A stretch of 44,350 bases of DNA from Hymenobacter profundi (GTDB taxonomy: Bacteria; Bacteroidota; Bacteroidia; Cytophagales; Hymenobacteraceae): the NCBI RefSeq assembly GCF_019334315.1, contig NZ_JAHWGL010000032.1:1-44350 (forward strand). Reading direction: 5' to 3'. Within the stretch, counting starts at the first letter, position 1. Each line of letters begins with the position of its first letter. A model generated the notes under the pieces. The model saw only the letters and a program-made list of their open reading frames with translations, was not told the origin of the DNA and ran no database searches. Below are positions 30,456-37,800 of this stretch, piece after piece. Made by a program: the position numbers and the translations under genes.

Positions 30456-31583
30456 ATGTCTCGTTCTTTCACTCTGCGCCGTTTGCTCACTGGCGGCCTG
30501 CTTCTCACGTTGGGCCTGCATCAAGTCAGCTACGCCCAGTCGACTGCTACCGTCGATAAAGCGCTGTTCAAGCCGAAGTTCATCAAGCAGCAATTGCTGA
30601 AGACGACCAAGTGGCAGTTGGCACATCCCAAGCACGCCCTCACCGACTGGACCAACGCGGCCTTCTACTCCGGTGTGTTTGCGGCTTACCAAACCACCAA
30701 AACCAAGTGGGTACTGGACTCGCTACTGGCCATGGGCAACCGCACGCAGTGGCAACCCGACAAGCGCTACGACCACGCCGACGACATTGCCATCTGCCAG
30801 ACCTACCTGAACCTGTACCGCCTCAAGAAAGACCGGCAGATGATAGCGCCTACCCTGGCGGCCTTGGATAAGCTCTACACCACGCCCGGCCCCGAGGTGC
30901 AGCGGCACGGCATTACGTGGTGGTGGTGCGATGCGCTGTTTATGGGTCCGCCCGTGCTGGTGAAGGCCGCCCTCATCGACAATCAGCCCAAGTACCTCGC
31001 CTTCAACGACACCTTATATAAGCAGACCTACCGCCGGCTCTACAACCAGCAGCAGCACCTGTTCACCCGCGACGCTTCCTACCTCTGGAATGAGGCCGGC
31101 GAGGGCAAGAAGGAAAGCAACGGCCAGCCTATTTTCTGGAGCCGCGGCAATGGCTGGGTGATGGGCGGCCTGGTGCAAATCCTGCAAGAGCTGCCGAAGG
31201 ACCACCCCACGCGGCCGTTCTACCTGAACCTGTATAAGGAGATGAGCGCCCGCCTCATCGAGCTGCAACAGCCCGACGGCCTGTGGCGCGCCAGCCTCCT
31301 TGACCCCGGCGCCTACCCCGGCGGCGAGGCTTCGGGCTCGGGCTTCGATTGCTACGCGCTGGCTTGGGGCATCAACCAGGGCCTGCTCGACCAAGCCACC
31401 TACCTGCCCCACGTACAGCAAGCATGGGCTGCGCTGAACCGGTGCGTGTCGCAAGAAGGCCGTGTAGGCTGGGTGCAGCCCATCGGCGCCGACCCGCGCC
31501 GCGACTTCTCGGCCGAGAGCTGGGAAGTGTACGGCACCGGCGCGTTTCTGCTGGCTGGTTCCGAAGTTATCAAGCTGAAGTAG
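30456..31583 (+). CDS. GH105 unsaturated uronyl hydrolase, second copy, secreted
   Basis: Second GH105/GH88-clan alpha6/alpha6-barrel hydrolase, 375 residues, divergent from the lipoprotein copy at 5707-6861. The signal peptide runs MSRSFTLRRLLTGGLLLTLG to VSYAQ, with no lipobox Cys, so it should be soluble in the periplasm. Candidate catalytic acids are in YDHADDIAICQTY (about 109-110) and WWWCDALFMG (about 159). The C-terminal region keeps GINQGLLD and GWVQPIGADP, also present in similar form in the other copy (GINHGVLD, GYVQPIGEK). ATG 30456 is preferred to the upstream in-frame ATG at 30408. It heads a plus-strand operon with DUF2264, KduD and KduI, which directly process the unsaturated uronate it would release. 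Confidence 0.92.
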   Translation: MSRSFTLRRLLTGGLLLTLGLHQVSYAQSTATVDKALFKPKFIKQQLLKTTKWQLAHPKHALTDWTNAAFYSGVFAAYQTTKTKWVLDSLLAMGNRTQWQPDKRYDHADDIAICQTYLNLYRLKKDRQMIAPTLAALDKLYTTPGPEVQRHGITWWWCDALFMGPPVLVKAALIDNQPKYLAFNDTLYKQTYRRLYNQQQHLFTRDASYLWNEAGEGKKESNGQPIFWSRGNGWVMGGLVQILQELPKDHPTRPFYLNLYKEMSARLIELQQPDGLWRASLLDPGAYPGGEASGSGFDCYALAWGINQGLLDQATYLPHVQQAWAALNRCVSQEGRVGWVQPIGADPRRDFSAESWEVYGTGAFLLAGSEVIKLK

Positions 31584-31615
31584 TCCGGCTGCTTCGTTTC
31601 ACTCTTCTTTATTGT

Positions 31616-32863
31616 ATGGAAAGACGCACCTTCGTTGCGCAGTCAGCCGCGGCTTTATCGGCACTGGCCCTACCGGGTGCCAGCCTGGCGAGCGGCGCCC
31701 TGCCCCTACCCGCCCCCGCCAAAACCACCGACCGCGAGTACTGGCTCAGCACTTTGCTGAAGGTAGTAGACCCCGTATTGACCAACGCCGCCCAAGGGCA
31801 ACTGAAGGCCCAGATGCCCGTAGAATCTGCCCCCGGCCAGGAGGCGGGCCGCCGCAGTGTCACCTACCTCGAAGCCCTGGGCCGCACGCTTACGGGGCTT
31901 GCGCCCTGGCTGGAGCTACAAGCGGTGCCCGCTAACGAGCTGGCTCGGCAGCAGCGCTACCGGGAGCTGGCCCGCCAGGCCATTGCCCAGGGCGTGAACC
32001 CCCAGTCGCCGGGCTTCCTGAACTTTACGGAGGGCGGGCAGCCGGTGGTAGACGCCGCCTTTCTGGCGCACGCCATGCTGCGCGCCCCTACCCAGCTCTG
32101 GACCCAGCTACCCGACACCACCAAAACGCAGCTGGTAACGGCTCTGCAAAGCAGCCGCGTCATCAAACCATATTACAGCAACTGGCTGCTGTTCAGTGCT
32201 ATCATTGAATCGGCCTTGCTGAAGTTTACGGGTGTGGGCGACCTCATGCGCATGGACTACGCCATCAAGGAACACCTGACCTGGTACAAAGGCGACGGCA
32301 CCTACGGCGACGGCCCCGACTACCACTGGGACTACTATAATAGCTATGTGATTCAGCCCATGCTGCTGGATGTAGTAGGCACATTGGTTGTGGCCGGCAA
32401 GGAGCGCAAGGAGTTGCTGGAAACTTTGCGCAGCCGCGCCCGGCGCTACGCTCAGGTGCAGGAGCGTCTGATTTGCGCCGATGGGTCGTTTGCGGCCTTT
32501 GGCCGCTCCCTGGCTTACCGTTGCGGGGCGTTTCAGCATCTGGCGCAGGTTTCGTTGCAGCAGTTGTTGCCCGAGGAGCTGCCGGCCGGGCAGGTGCGGA
32601 GCGCCCTCACGGCCGTCATTCGGCGCACCATGGACCCCAAAGGCACCTTTGATAGCAAGGGCTGGCTGCAAATCGGGCTGTGTGGGCATCAGCCGGGCAT
32701 TGGCGAGGTCTATATCTCTACGGGCAGCCTCTACCTATGTACCGCGGCCTTCCTACCCCTGGGCCTACCCAGTACCGACACTTTTTGGGCAGCCCCGGCG
32801 CAAGACTGGACCGCCAAAAAAATCTGGTCGGGGCAGGATGTCAAGACCGACCACGCGCTGTAA
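31616..32863 (+). CDS. DUF2264 protein, GH154-type, short form with Tat-like signal
   Basis: A 415-residue protein made up of the DUF2264 domain alone (REYWLSTLLKVVDPVLTNAA at its start, FLNFTEGGQPVVDAAFLAHA, PYYSNWLLFSAIIE, and the conserved DGTYGDGPDYHWDYYNSYVI about residues 225-245). The N-terminus MERRTFVAQSAAALSALALPG has a twin-arginine-like pattern, unlike the Sec-type signal of the long DUF2264 protein at 15715-17820. It starts 32 bp after the GH105 stop. GH154 is the CAZy family I associate with this domain, with beta-glucuronidase activity. Two DUF2264 proteins of different length and possibly different export route in one PUL suggest two related uronic acid linkages. The longer frame reaching back to 31349 overlaps GH105 and is rejected. 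Confidence 0.85.
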   Translation: MERRTFVAQSAAALSALALPGASLASGALPLPAPAKTTDREYWLSTLLKVVDPVLTNAAQGQLKAQMPVESAPGQEAGRRSVTYLEALGRTLTGLAPWLELQAVPANELARQQRYRELARQAIAQGVNPQSPGFLNFTEGGQPVVDAAFLAHAMLRAPTQLWTQLPDTTKTQLVTALQSSRVIKPYYSNWLLFSAIIESALLKFTGVGDLMRMDYAIKEHLTWYKGDGTYGDGPDYHWDYYNSYVIQPMLLDVVGTLVVAGKERKELLETLRSRARRYAQVQERLICADGSFAAFGRSLAYRCGAFQHLAQVSLQQLLPEELPAGQVRSALTAVIRRTMDPKGTFDSKGWLQIGLCGHQPGIGEVYISTGSLYLCTAAFLPLGLPSTDTFWAAPAQDWTAKKIWSGQDVKTDHAL

Positions 32864-32953
32864 AGTCCCGCATTTCCTACCCTACCCCGACAGCCCAGGA
32901 CAGTGGACCAATCCGCGTCTTTTATCTTGTTGGCTCACACTCACCTTTTGCTT

Positions 32954-33718
32954 ATGACTTCTTCTTTCGATTTGACGGGCAAGCTGGCCCTCGTAACGGG
33001 CTGCAACCGCGGCATTGGGCAGGCCATGGCGATTGGTCTGGCCGAGGCCGGCGCCGATATCATCGGCGTGTCATCGTCGCTGGCGCTGAGCGGCTCCGAC
33101 ACCGAGCGCCAGGTGCAGGCGCTGGGTCGGCAGTTTCACGCCTACCAGGCCGATTTCAGCCAGCGCCCGGCCGTAGATGCCTTTCTTGCCCAAGTGCAGC
33201 AGGATTTTCCGCAGATTGATATTCTGATCAATAACGCCGGCACCATCAAGCGCGCACCCGCCGCCGAGCACTCGGATGAGCTGTGGGACGAGGTGCTGGC
33301 CATCAACCTGGACGCGCCTTTCCGGCTGGCCCGCGCCATTGGCGGGCAAATGCTAGAGCGCGGCTCCGGTAAAATCATCTTCACAGCCTCGCTGCTCACA
33401 TTTCAGGGCGGCATCAACGTGCCCGGCTACGCAGCCAGCAAGGGCGCTATTGGCTCCGTGGTGAAAGCGCTGGCCAACGAATGGGCCGGCCGGGGCGTAA
33501 ACGTGAATGCCATTGCGCCCGGCTACATCGCCACCGACAACACCGAGGCCCTGCGCAACGACCCCGACCGCTCGGCCAGCATTCTGAGCCGGATTCCGGC
33601 CAGCCGCTGGGGTACCCCCGACGACTTCAAAGGCCCCACGGTCTTCCTGGCGTCGTCCGCCGCCGACTACGTGCACGGCACCATCCTCACCGTCGACGGC
33701 GGCTGGATGGGTAGGTAA
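32954..33718 (+). CDS. kduD: KduD-like 2-dehydro-3-deoxy-D-gluconate 5-dehydrogenase (SDR)
   Basis: Cytoplasmic short-chain dehydrogenase that reduces the diketo product of KduI (3-deoxy-D-glycero-2,5-hexodiulosonate) to 2-keto-3-deoxygluconate with NAD(P)H. Visible SDR features are the cofactor loop TGCNRGIGQ (about 15-23), NNAGTIKRAPA (about 93-103), Ser146 and the Tyr159-x3-Lys163 pair in GYAASKGA. The 254-residue length matches KduD. ATG 32954 is chosen because MTSSFDLTGKLALVTG is the normal SDR start and the 17 upstream residues are not conserved-looking. It follows DUF2264 by 90 bp and precedes KduI, whose substrate and product chain it completes. The specific KduD call is supported by the neighbouring kduI. 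Confidence 0.88.
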   Translation: MTSSFDLTGKLALVTGCNRGIGQAMAIGLAEAGADIIGVSSSLALSGSDTERQVQALGRQFHAYQADFSQRPAVDAFLAQVQQDFPQIDILINNAGTIKRAPAAEHSDELWDEVLAINLDAPFRLARAIGGQMLERGSGKIIFTASLLTFQGGINVPGYAASKGAIGSVVKALANEWAGRGVNVNAIAPGYIATDNTEALRNDPDRSASILSRIPASRWGTPDDFKGPTVFLASSAADYVHGTILTVDGGWMGR

Positions 33719-33723
33719 TGTAC

Positions 33724-33913
33724 TGATGAGTTGATTGATGTGCTGAATGTGTAGGCGTGTGTCATCCTGACGTATGTCATCCTGAGCGGAGCGAAGGAAC
33801 TTCTCACGTGAGGACGAGTCGTTGTTGCGCAAGTCGTTCTGCCGTGATAAGGTCCTTCGCAAGCTCAGGATGACAGTGCCTCCACAATCAGCACATCAAC
33901 AATCAACTCATCA
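33724..33913. repeat. Composite nested inverted repeat between kduD and kduI
   Basis: The core at 33776-33874 is a degenerate CATCCTGAGC-family element: GTCATCCTGAGCGGAGCGAA on the left and TTCGCAAGCTCAGGATGAC on the right, with a mismatched centre. A short extra copy of its first ten bases is at 33761-33770. The core is flanked by an outer pair, TGATGAGTTGATTGATGTGC (33724 on) and its near reverse complement ending at 33913, which has one 3-nt insertion. The whole element fills most of the 238-bp gap and may uncouple the two genes. Confidence 0.8.
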
Positions 33914-33956
33914 TCACACCAAAAATCAACACACTAAAACACATCAAACACCTACC

Positions 33957-34787
33957 ATGATTCAACGATATGCTATCGGGCCGCGCGAAACGGCTATGAT
34001 GAACACGGCCGAGCTACGCGAGAACTTCCTGCTGGAAAACTTGTTCGTAGCCGGTGATATTCAACTGATATACACGCACTACGACCGCATGGTGGTAGGC
34101 GGCGTGGTGCCCACCGGCGATGCCATTCCCCTACCCTGCCCCGATAACCTGAAGGCCGATTTCTTCCTGCAACGCCGCGAGTTGGGCATTCTCAACATCG
34201 GCCAACCCGGCACCGTGACCGTAGACGGCACCACCCACGAGCTGGGCCGTCAGGACTGCCTGTACGTGGGCAAGGACGCCAAAGAGGTAGTCTTTGCCAG
34301 CGCCGACCCGTCGAAGCCAGCCCGGTACTACCTGCTCTCTACGCCGGCCCACGCCACCTACCCTACTGCGCGCCTCACGCAGGCCGAGGCTACCCCCGTC
34401 ACACTGGGCACCATGGAAGCCGCCAACCAGCGCACCATCTACAAGTACATCTACAACGAAGGCCTGCCTAGCTGCCAGCTGGTGATGGGCCTTACGCAGC
34501 TGCACCCCGGCTCGGTGTGGAACACCATGCCCGCCCACACCCACGACCGGCGCATGGAGGCCTACCTCTACTTCGACCTCCCGGAAGGCCAGCGGGTATT
34601 GCACCTGATGGGCCACCCCCAGGAAACCCGCCACCTGTGGGTAGCCGAGGGTCAGGCCATTCTGTCGCCGCCGTGGTCGATTCACTCGGGCTGCGGCACG
34701 GCCGGCTACACATTTATCTGGGGTATGGGTGGTGAAAACCAGGAGTATACCGATATGGATCCTGCTCCCATCGACCAACTGCGCTAG
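33957..34787 (+). CDS. kduI: 5-dehydro-4-deoxy-D-glucuronate isomerase KduI
   Basis: Cytoplasmic cupin-fold isomerase that converts 5-keto-4-deoxyuronate, the spontaneous ring-opened form of unsaturated uronate, to 3-deoxy-D-glycero-2,5-hexodiulosonate for KduD. The four metal ligands are visible: His194, His196 and Glu201 in PAHTHDRRMEAYLYF, and His243 in WSIHSGCGT. The 276-residue length is within two of the E. coli enzyme, and ligand spacing is the same. ATG 33957 is used because MIQRYAIGPRE is the family start; the upstream frame runs through repeat DNA. It is followed after 27 bp by the DUF4861 gene. Function is secure. Confidence 0.97.
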   Translation: MIQRYAIGPRETAMMNTAELRENFLLENLFVAGDIQLIYTHYDRMVVGGVVPTGDAIPLPCPDNLKADFFLQRRELGILNIGQPGTVTVDGTTHELGRQDCLYVGKDAKEVVFASADPSKPARYYLLSTPAHATYPTARLTQAEATPVTLGTMEAANQRTIYKYIYNEGLPSCQLVMGLTQLHPGSVWNTMPAHTHDRRMEAYLYFDLPEGQRVLHLMGHPQETRHLWVAEGQAILSPPWSIHSGCGTAGYTFIWGMGGENQEYTDMDPAPIDQLR

Positions 34788-34814
34788 CCTGTTTCCTACC
34801 CTTTTGACTTGTCG

Positions 34815-36011
34815 ATGAAACCGTTACCGCTTGCCCTACCCCTGGCCGCGCTGCTGTTTGCGGGCGCGGCCCCGGCGCCCCGCCCGGCTGCTACCATCAC
34901 GGTGCGCAACGCCCTGAACCTGGCCCGCCGCGCCGAAACCATCAGCCTACCGCTAAGCAAGCTGCCGGCCGCCGCCCGCCAGTTGGACCCAGCCGACTTG
35001 CGCGTGCGCGACGCAGCCAGCAAATCCTTGCTGATCAGCCAGTTGGTAGACAACGACGCCGACGGCAAACCCGACGAGCTGCTGTTTCAGACGGATATGG
35101 GGGCCAGGGCAAGTAAGACGTTTATGGTGGAGCCGGCCGCGGCGGGGCCGGTCCCAACTACCCCCGATGTCACGTTTGCACGCTTCGTGCCGGAACGCAC
35201 CGACGACTTTGCCTGGGAAAACGACCGGGTAGCATTCCGCACCTACGGCCCCAATGCCCAGGAGCTGGCCGAGAAGAAGGACCCCAACGGCACGCTCAGC
35301 AGCGGCATGGACTGCTGGCTGAAGCGCGTATCCTACCCCATCATCGACAAGTGGTATGGCCGCCACGTGCACGAAAAACCTTTCGCCTACCACACCGACA
35401 TCGGCGAGGGCTACGACCCCTACCACGTGGGCAGCAGCCGCGGCGTGGGTGGCACCGGCGTGCTACTGGATGGGAAGTTGTTCGTATCCAAGAACTTCAC
35501 CAAGTATAAGGTGCTGGCCACCGGGCCTATCCGCACGGTGTTCGAGCTGACGTATGCGCCCTACCCGGCTGGCAGCCTGTCGGTCACGGAAACCAAGCGC
35601 ATTTCGCTGGACCGAGGCAGCAACCTGACGCGCTTCGAGGAGCATATTTCGGCCGGCCAGCCGCTGCCCAACTGCACCGTCGGCCTCACGCTGCACGAGC
35701 AAAAAGGCGAAGTAAAGGCTGACCCCAAAGCCGGCTGGTGCCGCTACTGGGAAAAGGTAGACGACTCCTACCTGGGTACCGGCGTGGTAGTAGCCCCGCG
35801 CTACCTCACGGACTACCAAGAGCACCGCAGCGAGCAGAAAGACCAGAGCCAGCTCTACATGGTCACGCAGCCGCAGCAAGATGTGGTGGTGTTCTATGCC
35901 GGTTTTGGGTGGCAGAAAAGCGGGCAGTTTGCTTCTGCCGATGCTTGGGATACTTACTTAGCGGAGTTTGCCCAGCGTATCAGCTCGCCGTTGGTAGTGA
36001 GTTGGAAATAA
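34815..36011 (+). CDS. DUF4861 family secreted protein, function unknown
   Basis: A 398-residue protein with a signal peptide (PLALPLAALLFAGAAPAP) followed by a domain I recognise as DUF4861. It contains VDNDADGKPDELLFQTDM (about 75-95), a run of spaced Asp residues that looks like a calcium-binding turn, then NDRVAFRTYGP, SYPIIDKWYG, YHTDIGEGYDPYHVGSSRG and GGTGVLLDGKL. The beta-rich look suggests a beta-sandwich such as those of carbohydrate-active enzymes. Members often sit near GH105/GH88, KduI and KduD, as here, which suggests work on uronate-containing glycans. Since no known polysaccharide lyase is present in the window, a lyase or esterase role is possible but unproven. ATG 34815 is preferred over TTG 34809. 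Confidence 0.8.
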   Translation: MKPLPLALPLAALLFAGAAPAPRPAATITVRNALNLARRAETISLPLSKLPAAARQLDPADLRVRDAASKSLLISQLVDNDADGKPDELLFQTDMGARASKTFMVEPAAAGPVPTTPDVTFARFVPERTDDFAWENDRVAFRTYGPNAQELAEKKDPNGTLSSGMDCWLKRVSYPIIDKWYGRHVHEKPFAYHTDIGEGYDPYHVGSSRGVGGTGVLLDGKLFVSKNFTKYKVLATGPIRTVFELTYAPYPAGSLSVTETKRISLDRGSNLTRFEEHISAGQPLPNCTVGLTLHEQKGEVKADPKAGWCRYWEKVDDSYLGTGVVVAPRYLTDYQEHRSEQKDQSQLYMVTQPQQDVVVFYAGFGWQKSGQFASADAWDTYLAEFAQRISSPLVVSWK

Positions 36012-36016
36012 TCCAT

Positions 36017-36120
36017 CTGTCATCCTGAGCAGAGCGAAGGACCTTCTCACGCGTGAACGAGTCGTTGTTATGACCGTCGTTCACGCGTGAGAAGGTCCTT
36101 CGCTCTGCTCAGGATGACAG
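36017..36120. repeat. Perfect 44-bp inverted repeat with 16-nt loop (CATCCTGAGC family)
   Basis: Arms at 36017-36060 and 36077-36120 are exact reverse complements, with loop 36061-36076. Landmarks are CTGTCATCCTGAGCAGAGCG, AAGGACCTTCTCACGCGTG and AACGA. It starts 5 bp after the DUF4861 stop and may cap the 3' end of the plus-strand arm. Confidence 0.95.
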
Positions 36121-36142
36121 AGGGGGTAGGCTAACAACGCCT

Positions 36143-36186
36143 GTCGTTCTGGCGTGATAAGGTCCTTCGCAAGCTCAGGATGACAG
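36143..36186. repeat. Solo right arm of the CATCCTGAGC family
   Basis: These 44 bases differ at one position from the right half of the kduD-kduI repeat (33833-33876): GTCGTTCTGGCGTGATAAGG followed by TCCTTCGCAAGCTCAGGATG. No left arm of the same sub-type is adjacent. It lies 22 bp after the perfect repeat at 36017-36120, so two family members are stacked here. Confidence 0.85.
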
Positions 36187-36224
36187 ACAATTTCTAACTC
36201 ACAATTCCACAACCTCACCCTTCC

Positions 36225-37343
36225 CTACTCCACCCCAAACCGCCGCAAGTCGGCCTCTATCTGCTGGTCCCAGCGCTGCTGGGCGGCGGCGTTGGTGCCG
36301 TGGTGGGTTTCGGCGTCGTACCGTTCCTGAATGCGATTCATTTCCATGAAGGAGCGCAGGTACTGGCGCTGTAGGATGCTGTTGTAGTCCTCCACGGTGA
36401 GGCTGTCGGCGGTGGCGGAGCGGCGGAAGCGCTCGGCCACCAGCTTCACCAAGTCGAAGTGGCGCTGCTCGTGAGCCAGGTAGTAGGCGTTTTTGCCAGG
36501 GCCTACCCAGGAGGAGCTACGCACCACAAAGATTTGCAGCGTAATATCCAGCTCTAGCACGCCGTTGCGCAGGCGGGGTTTGCCCTGGTAGGAAAACCCT
36601 GGAAACACGGCCGCCGCATAGATGCCCGCCCGCGGTGGCCCTGTAAAATCCGACCAGCGCAGGGGCCGCGCCGGGTCGTAAAACAAGGTATCAGACTCGG
36701 TTTGGCGTTGGTCGTAGCGGAAGGAAGGTTGCACGCGGGTAGCCAGGCGCGCGTCTTGCTCGGCGGCTTGCAGCAACCACCTGTTGAGGTAGCGTAGCCC
36801 ACCTGCTAGCACCTGCCTAAGGGCCGGCTCTACTACCGCCGCATCTGTAGCTAGGCGGCCGTAGCGGGCACCACTGCGGTACTCCGTGAGCAGCAACGGC
36901 GCGGCATCGGGCCGGAGCCAGTCGAAGGCCAACTGCACTTGTACCTCACCCTCCACGCGCCCACCTGGCACGGCCTTTTCCGTGATGCGTAGTGTGCGGA
37001 TACGCACCCGAACCGGGCGCGTGCCCGGCTGGGTTGGTATGCTTTGGGCGGCAAACTGCTGCAAAGCCGCCTCAGCTCCGCCCTGCAAATCGGTTGGGCG
37101 CGGCGCGGCCGGGTTGGTACCTGGTGCAGGCAGGAGCCATGCTACGGCCCGGCGCTCGGGCCGCTCGTCGCGCACCTGCGCTACCCGGAAGGTAGGCGGC
37201 TGCAAGGCCAATGGTTCGGCGCGCAATGTCAGTGGCTTGTCGGGTAGGCTGCCTGCCGTCAGGGGCCATATCAGCAGCCACCGGTAGCCTTGCCGGAAGA
37301 AGGCGGATAGACGGAAAAGTGTAGACACATCAGCCAGACACAC
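36225..37343 (-). CDS. Putative secreted zinc metalloprotease-like protein, DUF922-like
   Basis: About 372 residues with an N-terminal hydrophobic segment (WLLIWPLTAG). The C-terminal half has LRWSDFTGPP (about 228-237) followed by AHEQRHFDLVKL, which contains an HExxH zinc motif (His291, Glu292, His295), and then ERYDAETHHGTN (about 340-351), a likely third-ligand region. That set matches what I recall of the DUF922 group of predicted secreted zinc proteases. The N-terminal half (about 35-200) is not recognised. The reading frame opens at a GTG (37343), and other non-ATG starts a few codons later are possible. It points away from the metal-receptor cluster and convergently toward the PUL end; no clear operon partner. 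Substrate unknown. Confidence 0.65.
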   Translation of the reverse strand: MCLADVSTLFRLSAFFRQGYRWLLIWPLTAGSLPDKPLTLRAEPLALQPPTFRVAQVRDERPERRAVAWLLPAPGTNPAAPRPTDLQGGAEAALQQFAAQSIPTQPGTRPVRVRIRTLRITEKAVPGGRVEGEVQVQLAFDWLRPDAAPLLLTEYRSGARYGRLATDAAVVEPALRQVLAGGLRYLNRWLLQAAEQDARLATRVQPSFRYDQRQTESDTLFYDPARPLRWSDFTGPPRAGIYAAAVFPGFSYQGKPRLRNGVLELDITLQIFVVRSSSWVGPGKNAYYLAHEQRHFDLVKLVAERFRRSATADSLTVEDYNSILQRQYLRSFMEMNRIQERYDAETHHGTNAAAQQRWDQQIEADLRRFGVE

Positions 37344-37800
37344 TTAGGCATCGGGTTTGTTCCCCGGTGTATTAACATCTCATTATCTGATATTTGTCTT
37401 ACAGGATGATGATTGACCCTGTTTGCAGTGTTGAGTTGCTCGACTCATACGCTGGGCAATGTAGTTGTTGCTAGGAGAAGCTTCCGTGTACCTATGTTGC
37501 ATCATGTATACAGTACACGAATGCTATGTGCAATGAACAACCTGATGAGGAAGCCAAATCAATGCTTCTTCTTGTAGCTTTATCATTTACAGCACTATAC
37601 CGAGTGTAAATTTTAGATGGAGATGGGTTGTAACTCTACCTTCTCGTAGGTCGTGCTATCTTAATAGACGGCCTATCCACTGCATTGTCTACCGATCCTG
37701 GACGCATCTAAAAATATTTTGCAACATTTGTGCAAAAGAGGCGTTGTTTACGACACCCTCCGAACAAACAGCGCTTTCTTCTGCGCGTTTCGCTGCCTGC
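37344..37800. other. AT-richer divergent intergenic region
   Basis: 457 bp between the DUF922-like gene (minus) and the His-rich gene (plus), visibly lower in GC than the surrounding DNA. I see no gene. It holds the palindrome at 37717-37737. The promoters for both flanking genes should be here, but I cannot place a convincing TAnnTTTG element. Confidence 0.6.
37717..37737. promoter_or_regulatory. Candidate Zur/Fur-type operator palindrome
   Basis: TTTTGCA and TGCAAAA form a perfect 7-bp inverted repeat around a 7-nt centre (ACATTTG). It lies 63 bp upstream of the ATG of the His-rich gene that begins the metal-receptor cluster. The size and GCAACA-like half-site fit a Fur-superfamily repressor site. 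Assignment to Zur is inference from the neighbouring ZnuD-like receptor. Confidence 0.5.

Noticed and set aside
31349..31615. N-terminal extension of the short DUF2264 reading frame
   Set aside because: It overlaps the end of GH105 in another frame; the real signal sequence begins at ATG 31616.
30244..36186. CRISPR array or transposon ends
   Set aside because: The repeats are few, widely spaced and palindromic, with no regular spacers, no cas genes, no transposase and no target-site duplications that I can see.
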